This document shows, one piece after another, positions 42,805-50,816 of a DNA stretch of 64,000 nucleotides. The stretch lies in assembly GCF_003626695.1 (NCBI RefSeq), contig NZ_RBAH01000002.1, positions 62,001 to 126,000 on the forward strand, in the 5' to 3' direction. This stretch comes from Paenibacillus ginsengarvi. GTDB taxonomy: Bacteria > Bacillota > Bacilli > Paenibacillales > NBRC-103111. The position numbers were made by a program, and so were the translations under genes. Every line of letters begins with the position of its first letter. The stretch's first letter is position 1. A model generated the notes under the pieces. The model was not told where the DNA came from. It saw only the letters and a list, made by a program, of their open reading frames with translations, and searched no databases.

Positions 42805-44160
42805 TTATTTTCCTTTTCCTGCCGTTCGCTCGGCAATCGCCTTGTTGATCGCTTCTTCGGCTTGGCGCAGCCCGGTATTGATGTCGATTTCATTACTCAC
42901 GACGCGGGTCAGCGCATCGTTTATCGCCGGCAGCGTCAGATCGTTGTTCGGATGCGGCGGGATAGGTTCGGCAAATCGGCTTTTGAATACCGCTTTAATG
43001 TTTTTGCCCTGCATCGATTTCATCGTATGGCCGTACAATTCTTTGATCGCAGGGTCTTGAAGCGCGGTATAGCGGCCAAAGTCGGTTATTTTTCGCTGAA
43101 TTTCCGATGAGGTCAGCAGCTCGATCACCCGAAACGCCTCTTCCTTGTGTTTGCCAAGCGAGGACAACATCAGGAAATGGCCGGAGGAGGCAACGGTCAC
43201 ATTCGGCTTCTCTTTAAAGCTTGGAAACTGAGTGACGTCCCAGGCGAAATCCTGCGGAGTGCCGTACAGCTTCTCCAGAGCGGCAAAGCGGGCGTCATAA
43301 CTGATGGCCATGGCGACATTCTGGTCTTTGAGGAAGCCGTTGTTCAGTGTAGCCGCCGCGGAGGCGTCTTTGTTGCCCGGAAGGTCGTTGAACGCCTTGT
43401 AGAGCTCGAAAAGCGACTTCCAGCCTTCTTGAGAAGTTATGCTCGCTTTTCCGGTAGCCTGATCGATGCGGGGCAGGCTAAGCTGAGAAGAGACGTCGCC
43501 GATGCCTTGAATGAACGCGCCGCGGTATTGAACGCCGTCTGAAGTGCGGGATACGCTTTTGGCGATATTTAGCGCATCCTCCCATGTCATGCCTTCCTTC
43601 GGATAGGGCTGTCCGAATTTATCGAAAATCTCTTTGTTGTAGAAGGTTGCCGTAAAATTGAGCGAGAATGGCAGCGCATACAAGTTGCCGCTTCCGGAAT
43701 AGGCACAGGCGGTAGCGATAGCCCCCGGGTCGAAGCGCTGCAGGTCGAACTTGTTACGTTCAATCATCGGATTCAGGTTTTCCACCGTTTGAAGCTCGCG
43801 GTGACTAGTGATGCGCGGGTAGGTGCCGAAGATCAGATCGGGAAAGTCGCCGGAGGCGAGCAACTGCTGTACGCCCTCGTCTCCCTTGCCGTTGACCGTG
43901 AGCTCGACCGTAATGTGCGGGTATTTGGCGGTAATCGGTTCTGCGATCAATGTCTGGAATTCCTCTTTGGTAATCGTTGCACCGTCCTGCAGCATGAGCA
44001 GCTTGACGGGCGCGGGCGGCGCTTTAGATTCGGCAGGAGGCGGGGAGGACGACGGATCGGCCGAGCCTGCTAACGGTGCGTCGTTTTGGCCGCAGGCTGA
44101 CAGAACGGCAATGGTTGTTGCGATCGAGATTAGCTGCATGGGACGGGATGGGAAAGACAA
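42805..44160 (-). CDS. Extracellular solute-binding lipoprotein, orphan, LacI-linked
   Basis: The protein has 451 residues. TTG at 44160 is favoured since AGAGGG sits eight bases before it; the longer GTG start abuts its site. The signal peptide ends in lipobox VLSAC. Shared paralogue motifs are FYNKEIFDKFGQPYPKEGMTWEDALNIAKSVSRTSDGVQYRG and DINTGLRQAEEAINKAIAE. It precedes the Tat-exported beta-helix protein in one operon, so extracellular polysaccharide processing and uptake are coupled here. A LacI regulator gene is divergent. Confidence 0.92.
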   Translation of the reverse strand: MSFPSRPMQLISIATTIAVLSACGQNDAPLAGSADPSSSPPPAESKAPPAPVKLLMLQDGATITKEEFQTLIAEPITAKYPHITVELTVNGKGDEGVQQLLASGDFPDLIFGTYPRITSHRELQTVENLNPMIERNKFDLQRFDPGAIATACAYSGSGNLYALPFSLNFTATFYNKEIFDKFGQPYPKEGMTWEDALNIAKSVSRTSDGVQYRGAFIQGIGDVSSQLSLPRIDQATGKASITSQEGWKSLFELYKAFNDLPGNKDASAAATLNNGFLKDQNVAMAISYDARFAALEKLYGTPQDFAWDVTQFPSFKEKPNVTVASSGHFLMLSSLGKHKEEAFRVIELLTSSEIQRKITDFGRYTALQDPAIKELYGHTMKSMQGKNIKAVFKSRFAEPIPPHPNNDLTLPAINDALTRVVSNEIDINTGLRQAEEAINKAIAERTAGKGK

Positions 44161-44187
44161 GATGAACACCCTCTTTTTTGTTTTTAT

Positions 44188-44201
44188 TGTATACGCTTTC
44201 G
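44188..44201 (-). promoter_or_regulatory. cre/LacI-type operator before the binding-protein gene
   Basis: Read on the minus strand, CGAAAGCGTATACA differs from TGAAAGCGTTTTCA at three positions. It sits 28-41 bp upstream of the binding-protein start. Either CcpA or the divergent LacI protein could bind it. Confidence 0.5.
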
Positions 44202-44327
44202 CACAAGCCCATCTTAGGGGAAATCAACAAGTCATTTCTAGTTTAAAATATGCTGAAAAAATGAATTTTTAAAAATACAAAAGGCTTTGGAGTAAGGTGA
44301 AACCCGCGACCGGAGCGAATCAAACGA

Positions 44328-44356
44328 TTGACAGCCGGAAAGGGCGATGCTACTCT
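44328..44356 (+). promoter_or_regulatory. Possible promoter of the LacI-family gene
   Basis: TTGACA (44328-44333) is 17 bp from TACTCT (44351-44356), 127 bases before the start codon. The -10 match is weak. Confidence 0.4.
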
Positions 44357-44483
44357 ATTTGCAGAATATATAGAATTTATATAGAAACTATTTTAAATAA
44401 ATAAACGATGCGATGTTGAGAAGTCAGTGTGCCATTGCTACATTTGACGCTGTTCCGTGAACGCGAAAGGAGAAGAACAGTCG

Positions 44484-45527
44484 ATGCGCAAGAAGAAGGC
44501 GATTACACTTCAACATATTGCTGATGCGGCAGGGGTATCGGTCCAGACGGTCTCCAAGGCGCTGCGGGGATTGACCGGTGTATCGGAGCAGGAGCGGCAC
44601 CGGTTGTTTTATATGGCCCAACAGATGGGATATGCCAGCAAAGCACAGGAGCGCGCACAGACGGTTGAGCAAATTCCGCTGCATAGCAGCAAGCCGTACC
44701 GGTTCAAATTGATTCTTCCTTCCCGCAGCAGCAAAGCAAACTTGATGAATCCGCTGCTGGCCGAGGGGCTTCAACAAAAAATGACTTTGCTTGGACATAC
44801 CGTGGAGCAATTGGCTTTGCCAGCCGAAGGTAAGCTGTCGGTTGAAGCCTGGGCCCGGCTTCATCAGCTTGAACATTACGATGGGCTCTTTCTGGCACCG
44901 ATGCTGGATAAGGAATCGTTGGAGGCGATACTTCAATATTCGGTCCCGCAGATTCTGATTTATTTCGTAAAGCCGGGCATGCGAGCGGATAGCGTCATAT
45001 GGGATGTGGGAGCGGCGGTCAGACAGTCCGTGGAGTATCTCGTCCAGCACGGTCATCATCGCATTTTGTATATTGGCGATTATTTGGAGGAGTGGCGGGG
45101 GTTCGTCTTGCGCTGGGATGCCTTCGTCATGACGATGCGGGAATACGGGCTTACGGCTGCGCGGGAAGATCATATGCTTCGGGTGCGGACGACGGATCGC
45201 CGCAGCAATATGGACGAGTTTGCGTACATGGTGCGCAAGATGAACATTACGGCTGTATTATGCGGCGTCAATTACCACTTGTCTTGGATTTACCGGGCCT
45301 GTGCGGAGAACGGGATACGGATCCCGGAGCATTTGTCGCTGATTAGTCTGGAAAACACAACGAATCCGTCCTGGCCGGAACTGTCGCGGCCGAAGCTGCG
45401 GATTCGCGAGGCGGGAGCCCGCGCTGCGGAACGGATGCTTTGGCGGATCGCCAACCCGAACGCGCCTTACGAGCACACCATGCTGCAAGGAGATTTTGTA
45501 CCAGGCAAAACGGTCATGTCGCTTTAG
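44484..45527 (+). CDS. LacI-family transcriptional regulator
   Basis: The protein has 347 residues; ATG at 44484 follows AAAGGAG. The N-terminal helix-turn-helix TLQHIADAAGVSVQTVSKALRG and the hinge GVSEQERHRLFYMAQQMGY are typical LacI. The rest forms the periplasmic-binding-like effector domain. Its ending is unusually rich in Arg. It is divergent from the binding-protein/beta-helix operon, which it probably represses until a sugar ligand is present. Confidence 0.92.
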   Translation: MRKKKAITLQHIADAAGVSVQTVSKALRGLTGVSEQERHRLFYMAQQMGYASKAQERAQTVEQIPLHSSKPYRFKLILPSRSSKANLMNPLLAEGLQQKMTLLGHTVEQLALPAEGKLSVEAWARLHQLEHYDGLFLAPMLDKESLEAILQYSVPQILIYFVKPGMRADSVIWDVGAAVRQSVEYLVQHGHHRILYIGDYLEEWRGFVLRWDAFVMTMREYGLTAAREDHMLRVRTTDRRSNMDEFAYMVRKMNITAVLCGVNYHLSWIYRACAENGIRIPEHLSLISLENTTNPSWPELSRPKLRIREAGARAAERMLWRIANPNAPYEHTMLQGDFVPGKTVMSL

Positions 45528-45539
45528 TGCCGGAGTCTT

Positions 45540-45559
45540 AACCGACTTCGGTTTTTTTG
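45540..45559 (+). terminator. Short terminator after the LacI gene
   Basis: AACCGA and TCGGTT pair around a very short loop, followed by a run of six T, directly after the stop codon. Confidence 0.7.
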
Positions 45560-45640
45560 CGCTTTTTTCCTAGTTGCGCTCTCGGATGTTTAGTCCGGTT
45601 CGGGAGGGCTTAAGTAGGATTATAGGGAGGAGAGCCGTTA

Positions 45641-45669
45641 TTTACAAAATCCTTTCATTTGGGCATAAA
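45641..45669 (+). promoter_or_regulatory. Likely promoter of the multidomain secreted protein
   Basis: TTTACA (45641-45646) and CATAAA (45664-45669) lie 17 bp apart, about 70 bp before the start codon. Both are near the sigma-A consensus. Confidence 0.45.
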
Positions 45670-45741
45670 AAAATCGTGTTAGAATGAGGGCGATCTGATC
45701 ACGACACAGTGCATCGTGACCGGAAACAAAGGAGGAAGATC

Positions 45742-48700
45742 ATGGGAATGAGATCAGGCTGGAAGTCAACATGGTTAAAGGTCGCACTTGCGCTGTCGGT
45801 CGCCTTACCGATCCAGAGCTTGCTCTCCGGCGGGTGGTCGGAAGTTCGGGCCGAAGGGCCGAGCGATCCGGCGCCGTACATCGAGGCCAAGGTCGTCAAT
45901 GGGAACGCCGGCAAAAAGATACTGTTCGACAATACGCACGAGCAGACGGCCGGAGCCGCAGACTGGGTCATCGACGGCGGGTTTTCGGATTTTGCCAATG
46001 CCCTTGCGAACAACGGCTACTACGTCAAGGAGCTTCGCAAATCGGGGCTGATCGAGCTGGCCGATTTGAACGATTACGACGTATTTGTCGTGGCTGAATC
46101 GAACGTTCCCTATAAGACGAGCGAACAGCGGGCGATGAGGCAATACGTCCAGAACGGCGGCAGCATCTTCTTCATAGCCGACCATTATAATGCGGACCGC
46201 AACAAAAACCGGTGGGACGGCTCCGAGGTGTTTAACGGTTATCGGCGCGGAGCGTGGAACGATCCGGCAAAAGGAATGAGCGCAGAAGAGAAGAACTCGG
46301 CGGCGATGCAGGACGTCGTCAGCTCCGACTGGCTGGCCACTAATTTCGGTGTGCGCTTCCGGTACAATGCGCTTGGCGACATTAACGCCAATCAAATCAC
46401 CCGTCCGGATCAGGCGTTCGGCATTACGGAAGGCGTCTCCAGCGTAGCGATGCATGCCGGTTCCACCTTGGCGATTCTCGATCCGACAAAAGCCAAAGGC
46501 ATCGTCTATTTGCCGCAGACGAACGATGCTTGGGCGAACGCCGTCGACCAAGGCATTTACAACGGCGGTGGCGTCGCAGAAGGCCCGTATGTGGCGGTGG
46601 CCAAATCGGGCGCGGGCAAAGCCGCTTTCATCGGCGATTCGTCGCCGGTGGAAGACGCGACGCCGAAATATTTGCGTGAGGATACCGGCGCTAAAAAAAC
46701 GACCTACGACGGCTTCAAGGAACAGGACGACGGCAAGCTGCTCGTGAATATGGTGAACTGGCTGTCCAACAAGGAAAGTTATACGAGCTTGACCGAAGTA
46801 AGCGGACTTCAGCTCGATCAACCGACTGCCCTGCTGCCTTTCGAAGAACCGACTGCGTCGACCGAGCCGCAGCCCGAGCCGTGGGCGGCGCCAAACGCCG
46901 GATACAAATGGTACGACCGGAACACGTTCAAGCCGGGCTCGTACGGAAGCTCGGCGGTCGCCGCCAATCCGGTGTACAGCTTTGTGCATCAGGCTACGCT
47001 GCCTAACGCGGAGGAGTTTCAGATTCGCGTCGCGGCCGATCAGCTTGCTCCAAACACAACCGTGAGCGGCTTTAGCGCGGGTATTTATTTAACTGGAGGT
47101 ACTCAGGTGGCGATGGTACGGAATGCGGACGGCACATGGCCGGCATCGTACGGCTACAGCTCGGCGTTCAGTCTGACCGCCGACCAGAACGGTCATGCGT
47201 TTGCGGATTTAACCGTACGCATCAAGCCTGGTACGTCGGGCGCAGCAAGCCTGCGGCTTCGCCAAAACGGCAACAATTTGAAAACCGATGCGGTTACACT
47301 GGCAAACGTGCCGGCCGAACCTTTGCCGGAGGTGCCGGACCCGATCCCGGCGGCTATTCCTGTAACCCAGGCTCGGTCGAAACCTTCCGGAACGCTCGTC
47401 ACAGTTGAAGGTGTCGTGACGACGGAACCGGGCTCGTTTGGCGGCCAATCGTTTTATTTGCAGGATGCTTCCGGCGGCTTGTACGTATTTCAGAGCTTAA
47501 GCGGGTTTCATCTTGGGGACCGGCTGAAGGTAACCGCCTCGACGGCACTTTACAATACGGAGATGGAGCTTGAAAATCCGATTCAGATCGTCAAAACAGG
47601 CACAGCGGCTCTTCCCGTTCCGGCTGTCGTCTCCACGATCACGGACGGCAATCAAGGCCAGCTCGTGGAGCTTCGCGATGTGACGATCCAGAATATCATC
47701 TCCGCGACTCCGGCGGGATCGTTCGAGTTCGATGCGGTTAACGGAGTCAGCAACCATGTTCGCGTAGATGCCCGCACAGGTTTGACGCAAAGCGATTTTC
47801 CTTTTGCCGCCGGCCAAAAAACGAGCATAACAGGCGTTGCCTCCATATTCAAAGGCGTGTATCAGCTGAAGCCGCGGGGGATTCAAGATTTCGCCGCTCC
47901 GGCCGATACAGAAGCTCCCGTCACGACAGCCGTTTTGTTGTCCAGCCCGAACGGAGCAGGATGGTTCAATCAAGAAGTTACGGTAGTATTATCGGCGACC
48001 GACAATTCCGGGCAGCCTGTCACTACCCGTTATGCGGTAGACGGAGTGACGGAAGCGACTTATTCGCAACCGATCCGTTTAGCGGCAGATGGCATTCATA
48101 CAATCTCTTATTACTCGGTTGATGCGGCCGGCAACACGGAAGCGGCCAAAACGCAACAAGTGAAGCTGGACCGCACGGCTCCGGCGGTTGAGCTTACAAA
48201 TGCCGGACGTCCTGTCGCTGATGTTCCGATGCAGGAAACACTGAAGTTTGAAGTAACCGGCACGGACAATTTGTCCGGTGTGGCCTCGAAAAGTCTGATG
48301 CTGGACGGCAAAGAAATCGGCATCGGGCAAACGATCAAAGCGTCCGACCTCGGCTCGGGCACCCATACGGTGACGGCCCGTGTTACGGATGCGGCAGACA
48401 ACTCCGCAGAGCGTTCTTATTCATTCCAGGTGCTGGTCGAACAAGGTCCGGCAACGGGTAAGCCTGGCAAGCCGGTACTTTCGGATGACAGCGGACAGTC
48501 GAACGGACTTCGCGACGGCAACTTTACGATTAAAATGAACATGTGGTGGGGCAATAACGGTACGGTGCTCAAGCTGTACGAAAATGGCACCCTTGTGGCT
48601 ACGATGGACTTAAAGGACGCTTCTCCTGCTTCCCAGGAAGCGAAGATAGCGATTCGCGGCAAAACAAACGGCACCTATACGTACACATGTGAGCTGACTA

Positions 48701-49035
48701 ACCGTTTCGGAACGACTTCGTGCGATCCGCATGTCGTTCGCATTACGGACGCTGCTCCAGGCAAGCCGGTGTTGTCCCAAGATAACTGGGACGGAGACGG
48801 CCGTTATACGGTCACGATGAACATGTGGTGGGGGACGAACGCAACCGAGTACCGTTTGTACGAAAACGATAAATTGATCGACAACCGAAGCTTGAAGGCC
48901 TCTTCGCCGAACGCGCAGTCGATGGTGACGGCGATCGAAGGAAGGGCGGTCGGCACCTACGAATACCGCTGCGAGCTTGTTAATGCGGGGGGCGTAACAA
49001 CAAGCGATAAGATCGTCGTAAAAGTCGTGAAGTAA
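45742..49035 (+). CDS. Secreted multidomain protein: GATase-like, OB-fold and Ig-like repeats
   Basis: The protein has 1097 residues starting at an ATG after AAAGGAGGAAG. A signal peptide ends near RAEG. Residues 50-350 resemble the DUF4350/GldG-type class-I-glutamine-amidotransferase-like fold (KKILFDNTHEQTAGAADWVIDGGFSDFANAL, VFVVAESNVPY, GGSIFFIADHY). Around residues 550-715 an OB-fold like that of extracellular nucleases or YhcR is seen (TVEGVVTTEPGSFGGQSFYLQD). Next come an OmpL47-type Ig module (TRYAVDGVTEATYSQPI), a second Ig-like domain, and two C-terminal repeats with NMWWGxNxTxxxLYEN that resemble domains found in chitinases. No catalytic triad of a named enzyme is evident. It may be a wall-associated polysaccharide or nucleic-acid binding protein. 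Confidence 0.75.
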   Translation: MGMRSGWKSTWLKVALALSVALPIQSLLSGGWSEVRAEGPSDPAPYIEAKVVNGNAGKKILFDNTHEQTAGAADWVIDGGFSDFANALANNGYYVKELRKSGLIELADLNDYDVFVVAESNVPYKTSEQRAMRQYVQNGGSIFFIADHYNADRNKNRWDGSEVFNGYRRGAWNDPAKGMSAEEKNSAAMQDVVSSDWLATNFGVRFRYNALGDINANQITRPDQAFGITEGVSSVAMHAGSTLAILDPTKAKGIVYLPQTNDAWANAVDQGIYNGGGVAEGPYVAVAKSGAGKAAFIGDSSPVEDATPKYLREDTGAKKTTYDGFKEQDDGKLLVNMVNWLSNKESYTSLTEVSGLQLDQPTALLPFEEPTASTEPQPEPWAAPNAGYKWYDRNTFKPGSYGSSAVAANPVYSFVHQATLPNAEEFQIRVAADQLAPNTTVSGFSAGIYLTGGTQVAMVRNADGTWPASYGYSSAFSLTADQNGHAFADLTVRIKPGTSGAASLRLRQNGNNLKTDAVTLANVPAEPLPEVPDPIPAAIPVTQARSKPSGTLVTVEGVVTTEPGSFGGQSFYLQDASGGLYVFQSLSGFHLGDRLKVTASTALYNTEMELENPIQIVKTGTAALPVPAVVSTITDGNQGQLVELRDVTIQNIISATPAGSFEFDAVNGVSNHVRVDARTGLTQSDFPFAAGQKTSITGVASIFKGVYQLKPRGIQDFAAPADTEAPVTTAVLLSSPNGAGWFNQEVTVVLSATDNSGQPVTTRYAVDGVTEATYSQPIRLAADGIHTISYYSVDAAGNTEAAKTQQVKLDRTAPAVELTNAGRPVADVPMQETLKFEVTGTDNLSGVASKSLMLDGKEIGIGQTIKASDLGSGTHTVTARVTDAADNSAERSYSFQVLVEQGPATGKPGKPVLSDDSGQSNGLRDGNFTIKMNMWWGNNGTVLKLYENGTLVATMDLKDASPASQEAKIAIRGKTNGTYTYTCELTNRFGTTSCDPHVVRITDAAPGKPVLSQDNWDGDGRYTVTMNMWWGTNATEYRLYENDKLIDNRSLKASSPNAQSMVTAIEGRAVGTYEYRCELVNAGGVTTSDKIVVKVVK

Positions 49036-49059
49036 GAAAAGCTTCGATGTGATAGAGGA

Positions 49060-49280
49060 GCTTTCGCTTCCGTTATCGTTGTCTCAGCGGAACCGCCAGT
49101 TCCGTTATCGCCGCTTCGCGAACCTGCCAGGCTTGCATAGCGGAAGCTGGACTTCCTTTATGGCTCCATGGGCCCGGCTCCACTTGAGCTATCGGCGGCT
49201 TAACGGAACTTTTGCTTCCGTTATCGCCCGGTCAGCGGTCTTCTGCCAGCTATAGCGGAACTTTTACTTCCGCTTCTCTG
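49060..49280. repeat. Cluster of TTCCGTTATCG intergenic repeats
   Basis: TTCCGTTATCG occurs at 49068-49078, 49100-49110 and 49216-49226. Inverted or variant copies (TAGCGGAA, AACGGAAC) lie near 49140, 49202 and 49252. The copies alternate in orientation, giving several potential stems, for example AACGGAAC..TTCCGTT at 49202-49222. The stretch carries no gene. The type resembles short interspersed repeats common in this bacterial group, but no match was run. Confidence 0.6.
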
Positions 49281-49391
49281 TCCCTGGCCAGTTCCGATCC
49301 TGACAGGATGAAGAGGCGAAGCCTCTCCAAGATGAACGAACGAGTTTAGCAGAAGATTCTCCTGTACTGCTTAAGTCGAGGTTGTCCCCGA

Positions 49392-49438
49392 AGGCTGAAC
49401 GAGACTTTCTGGCGGCAGCCTCTTTTTTGTTCATGGGG
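49392..49438 (+). terminator. Terminator-like hairpin in the repeat region
   Basis: AGGCTG and CAGCCT close a long loop and are followed by TTTTTT. It is about 350 bases beyond the secreted-protein stop codon, so it may end that message or a read-through transcript. Confidence 0.5.
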
Positions 49439-49520
49439 ATTTGTTACCTTGAAAGACTCCTATTCGTAGGTTACTCTTAGATTCAAGATTACGAAACCCA
49501 TATCGAAAGGTGGGATGGCG

Positions 49521-49982
49521 ATGGGATATATACAAACGATACGGAAAAAAGTGGGTCATGACAGGATCGTTGCTGTGGGGGCAGGCGTGTTCGTGTATCA
49601 AGATCGAAAAGTGCTTTTGCAGAAGCGAAAAGATAATTTGTGCTGGGCCTTGCACGGCGGTATTGTTGAAATGGGCGAAGAAGTCGAAGACGCCGCCAAA
49701 CGCGAGCTATATGAGGAAACAGGCTTGGTTGCCAATAAACTTGAGCTTTTGGGGGTCTTTTCTGGCGAGACTAGAATGTATACCTACCCTAATGGTGATG
49801 AAGTTTACTTAATCGGAATCGTATATGTATGTAATGATTTTTCGGGGGAGTTAATACCGGAAACCGACGAAACGTTAGAACTGAAATGGTTCGATATTGA
49901 TGATTTGCCGCAGCAAATAAGCCCGCCAAACATAAAACCACTGGAATCATTTGTTCAATTTATGAAAGCACGCAGCATGTAA
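49521..49982 (+). CDS. Nudix hydrolase
   Basis: The protein has 153 residues; ATG at 49521 is preferred over one six bases earlier, since it leaves proper spacing after GAAAGGTGG and gives the usual MGYIQTIRKKVGHD opening. The Nudix box GGIVEMGEEVEDAAKRELYEETGL is complete. These enzymes cleave nucleoside diphosphates linked to another group; the substrate is unknown. It is a single gene. Confidence 0.92.
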   Translation: MGYIQTIRKKVGHDRIVAVGAGVFVYQDRKVLLQKRKDNLCWALHGGIVEMGEEVEDAAKRELYEETGLVANKLELLGVFSGETRMYTYPNGDEVYLIGIVYVCNDFSGELIPETDETLELKWFDIDDLPQQISPPNIKPLESFVQFMKARSM

Positions 49983-50029
49983 CTATTAAACTAAATACCA
50001 GATGTCTTATTTGTTCAGGAGGTATTCCA

Positions 50030-50656
50030 TTGCAGCAGCTCTTTAACGATATGATCAAGCAGGACGTTAAGCCGTTCCTGACTAAGCAAGGCTTTGCAAA
50101 GAAGGGCTTGAATTTCACAAAAAAAGCTGAAAATCTCACCTACATATTCCATTTCCAGAAATCGTCGGGCAATTCGGCGGACAACGTAATGTTTTATGTG
50201 AACTGCGGCATTTACGCTGCGGAATTGGCACAAATACAATCGAGAGAGATTATGACAGCCCCGCAAGAGGTGGATTGTCACTTCCGTGCGAGAATAGAAG
50301 ATATTGCCCAGAACATTCCAGAGCGATTTGCAATAACGCCCGATACGAAAATAGATGAATTAAGGACTACGCTGCTGCGCGGATTAGAGGAGGTCCTTCA
50401 TTTCTATGAAACTATGACCAGCGCCAGGTCCATCATGGATTATTATGTATCGGGTCCTTATTTACATCTGGGCGAAGAGAGCTTCCATTTGCTGTTACAG
50501 TCCAATGATGTAGAGGCGGCGAAACGTTATTTGAAAGCTTTGCAGGAAAAGCACGGAACCGAAAAGCGATGGGCTATATTTGAAAATAAATACGAGGCGA
50601 TCTTCCAAAAATACGGAGTTGCATTTGATAAGCTGGAATCGTTAGGTGCAGAATAG
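50030..50656 (+). CDS. DUF4304 protein
   Basis: The protein has 208 residues from a TTG seven bases after AGGAGG. The opening DVKPFLTKQGFAKKGLNFTKKAENLTYIFHFQKS matches DUF4304, seen in Firmicutes and often linked to contact-dependent or toxin-immunity loci. No toxin partner is adjacent. It has the higher AT content of the preceding Nudix gene and no operon partner is evident. Confidence 0.75.
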   Translation: MQQLFNDMIKQDVKPFLTKQGFAKKGLNFTKKAENLTYIFHFQKSSGNSADNVMFYVNCGIYAAELAQIQSREIMTAPQEVDCHFRARIEDIAQNIPERFAITPDTKIDELRTTLLRGLEEVLHFYETMTSARSIMDYYVSGPYLHLGEESFHLLLQSNDVEAAKRYLKALQEKHGTEKRWAIFENKYEAIFQKYGVAFDKLESLGAE

Positions 50657-50816
50657 CCGCACTACGCCAGAGCCGGGGATGGGACGTGGTCTCATTCCAA
50701 GCTTATCGTTTTGTATATTTGGACATGTCAATTACTTGACTATTAAACGGGTGAAGCCGCTCTGCGTGATATGATCATAGCATTCGAGCCCTTTTAAATG
50801 GAGAGGAGTCTTCGCC

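Noticed and set aside
45805..46989. A 394-codon minus-strand open frame
   Set aside because: It is antisense to the signal-bearing multidomain protein, is strongly Arg/His-rich and has no ribosome site.
49060..49280. CRISPR-like array
   Set aside because: Units vary in length, orientation and spacing, and no cas genes are nearby.
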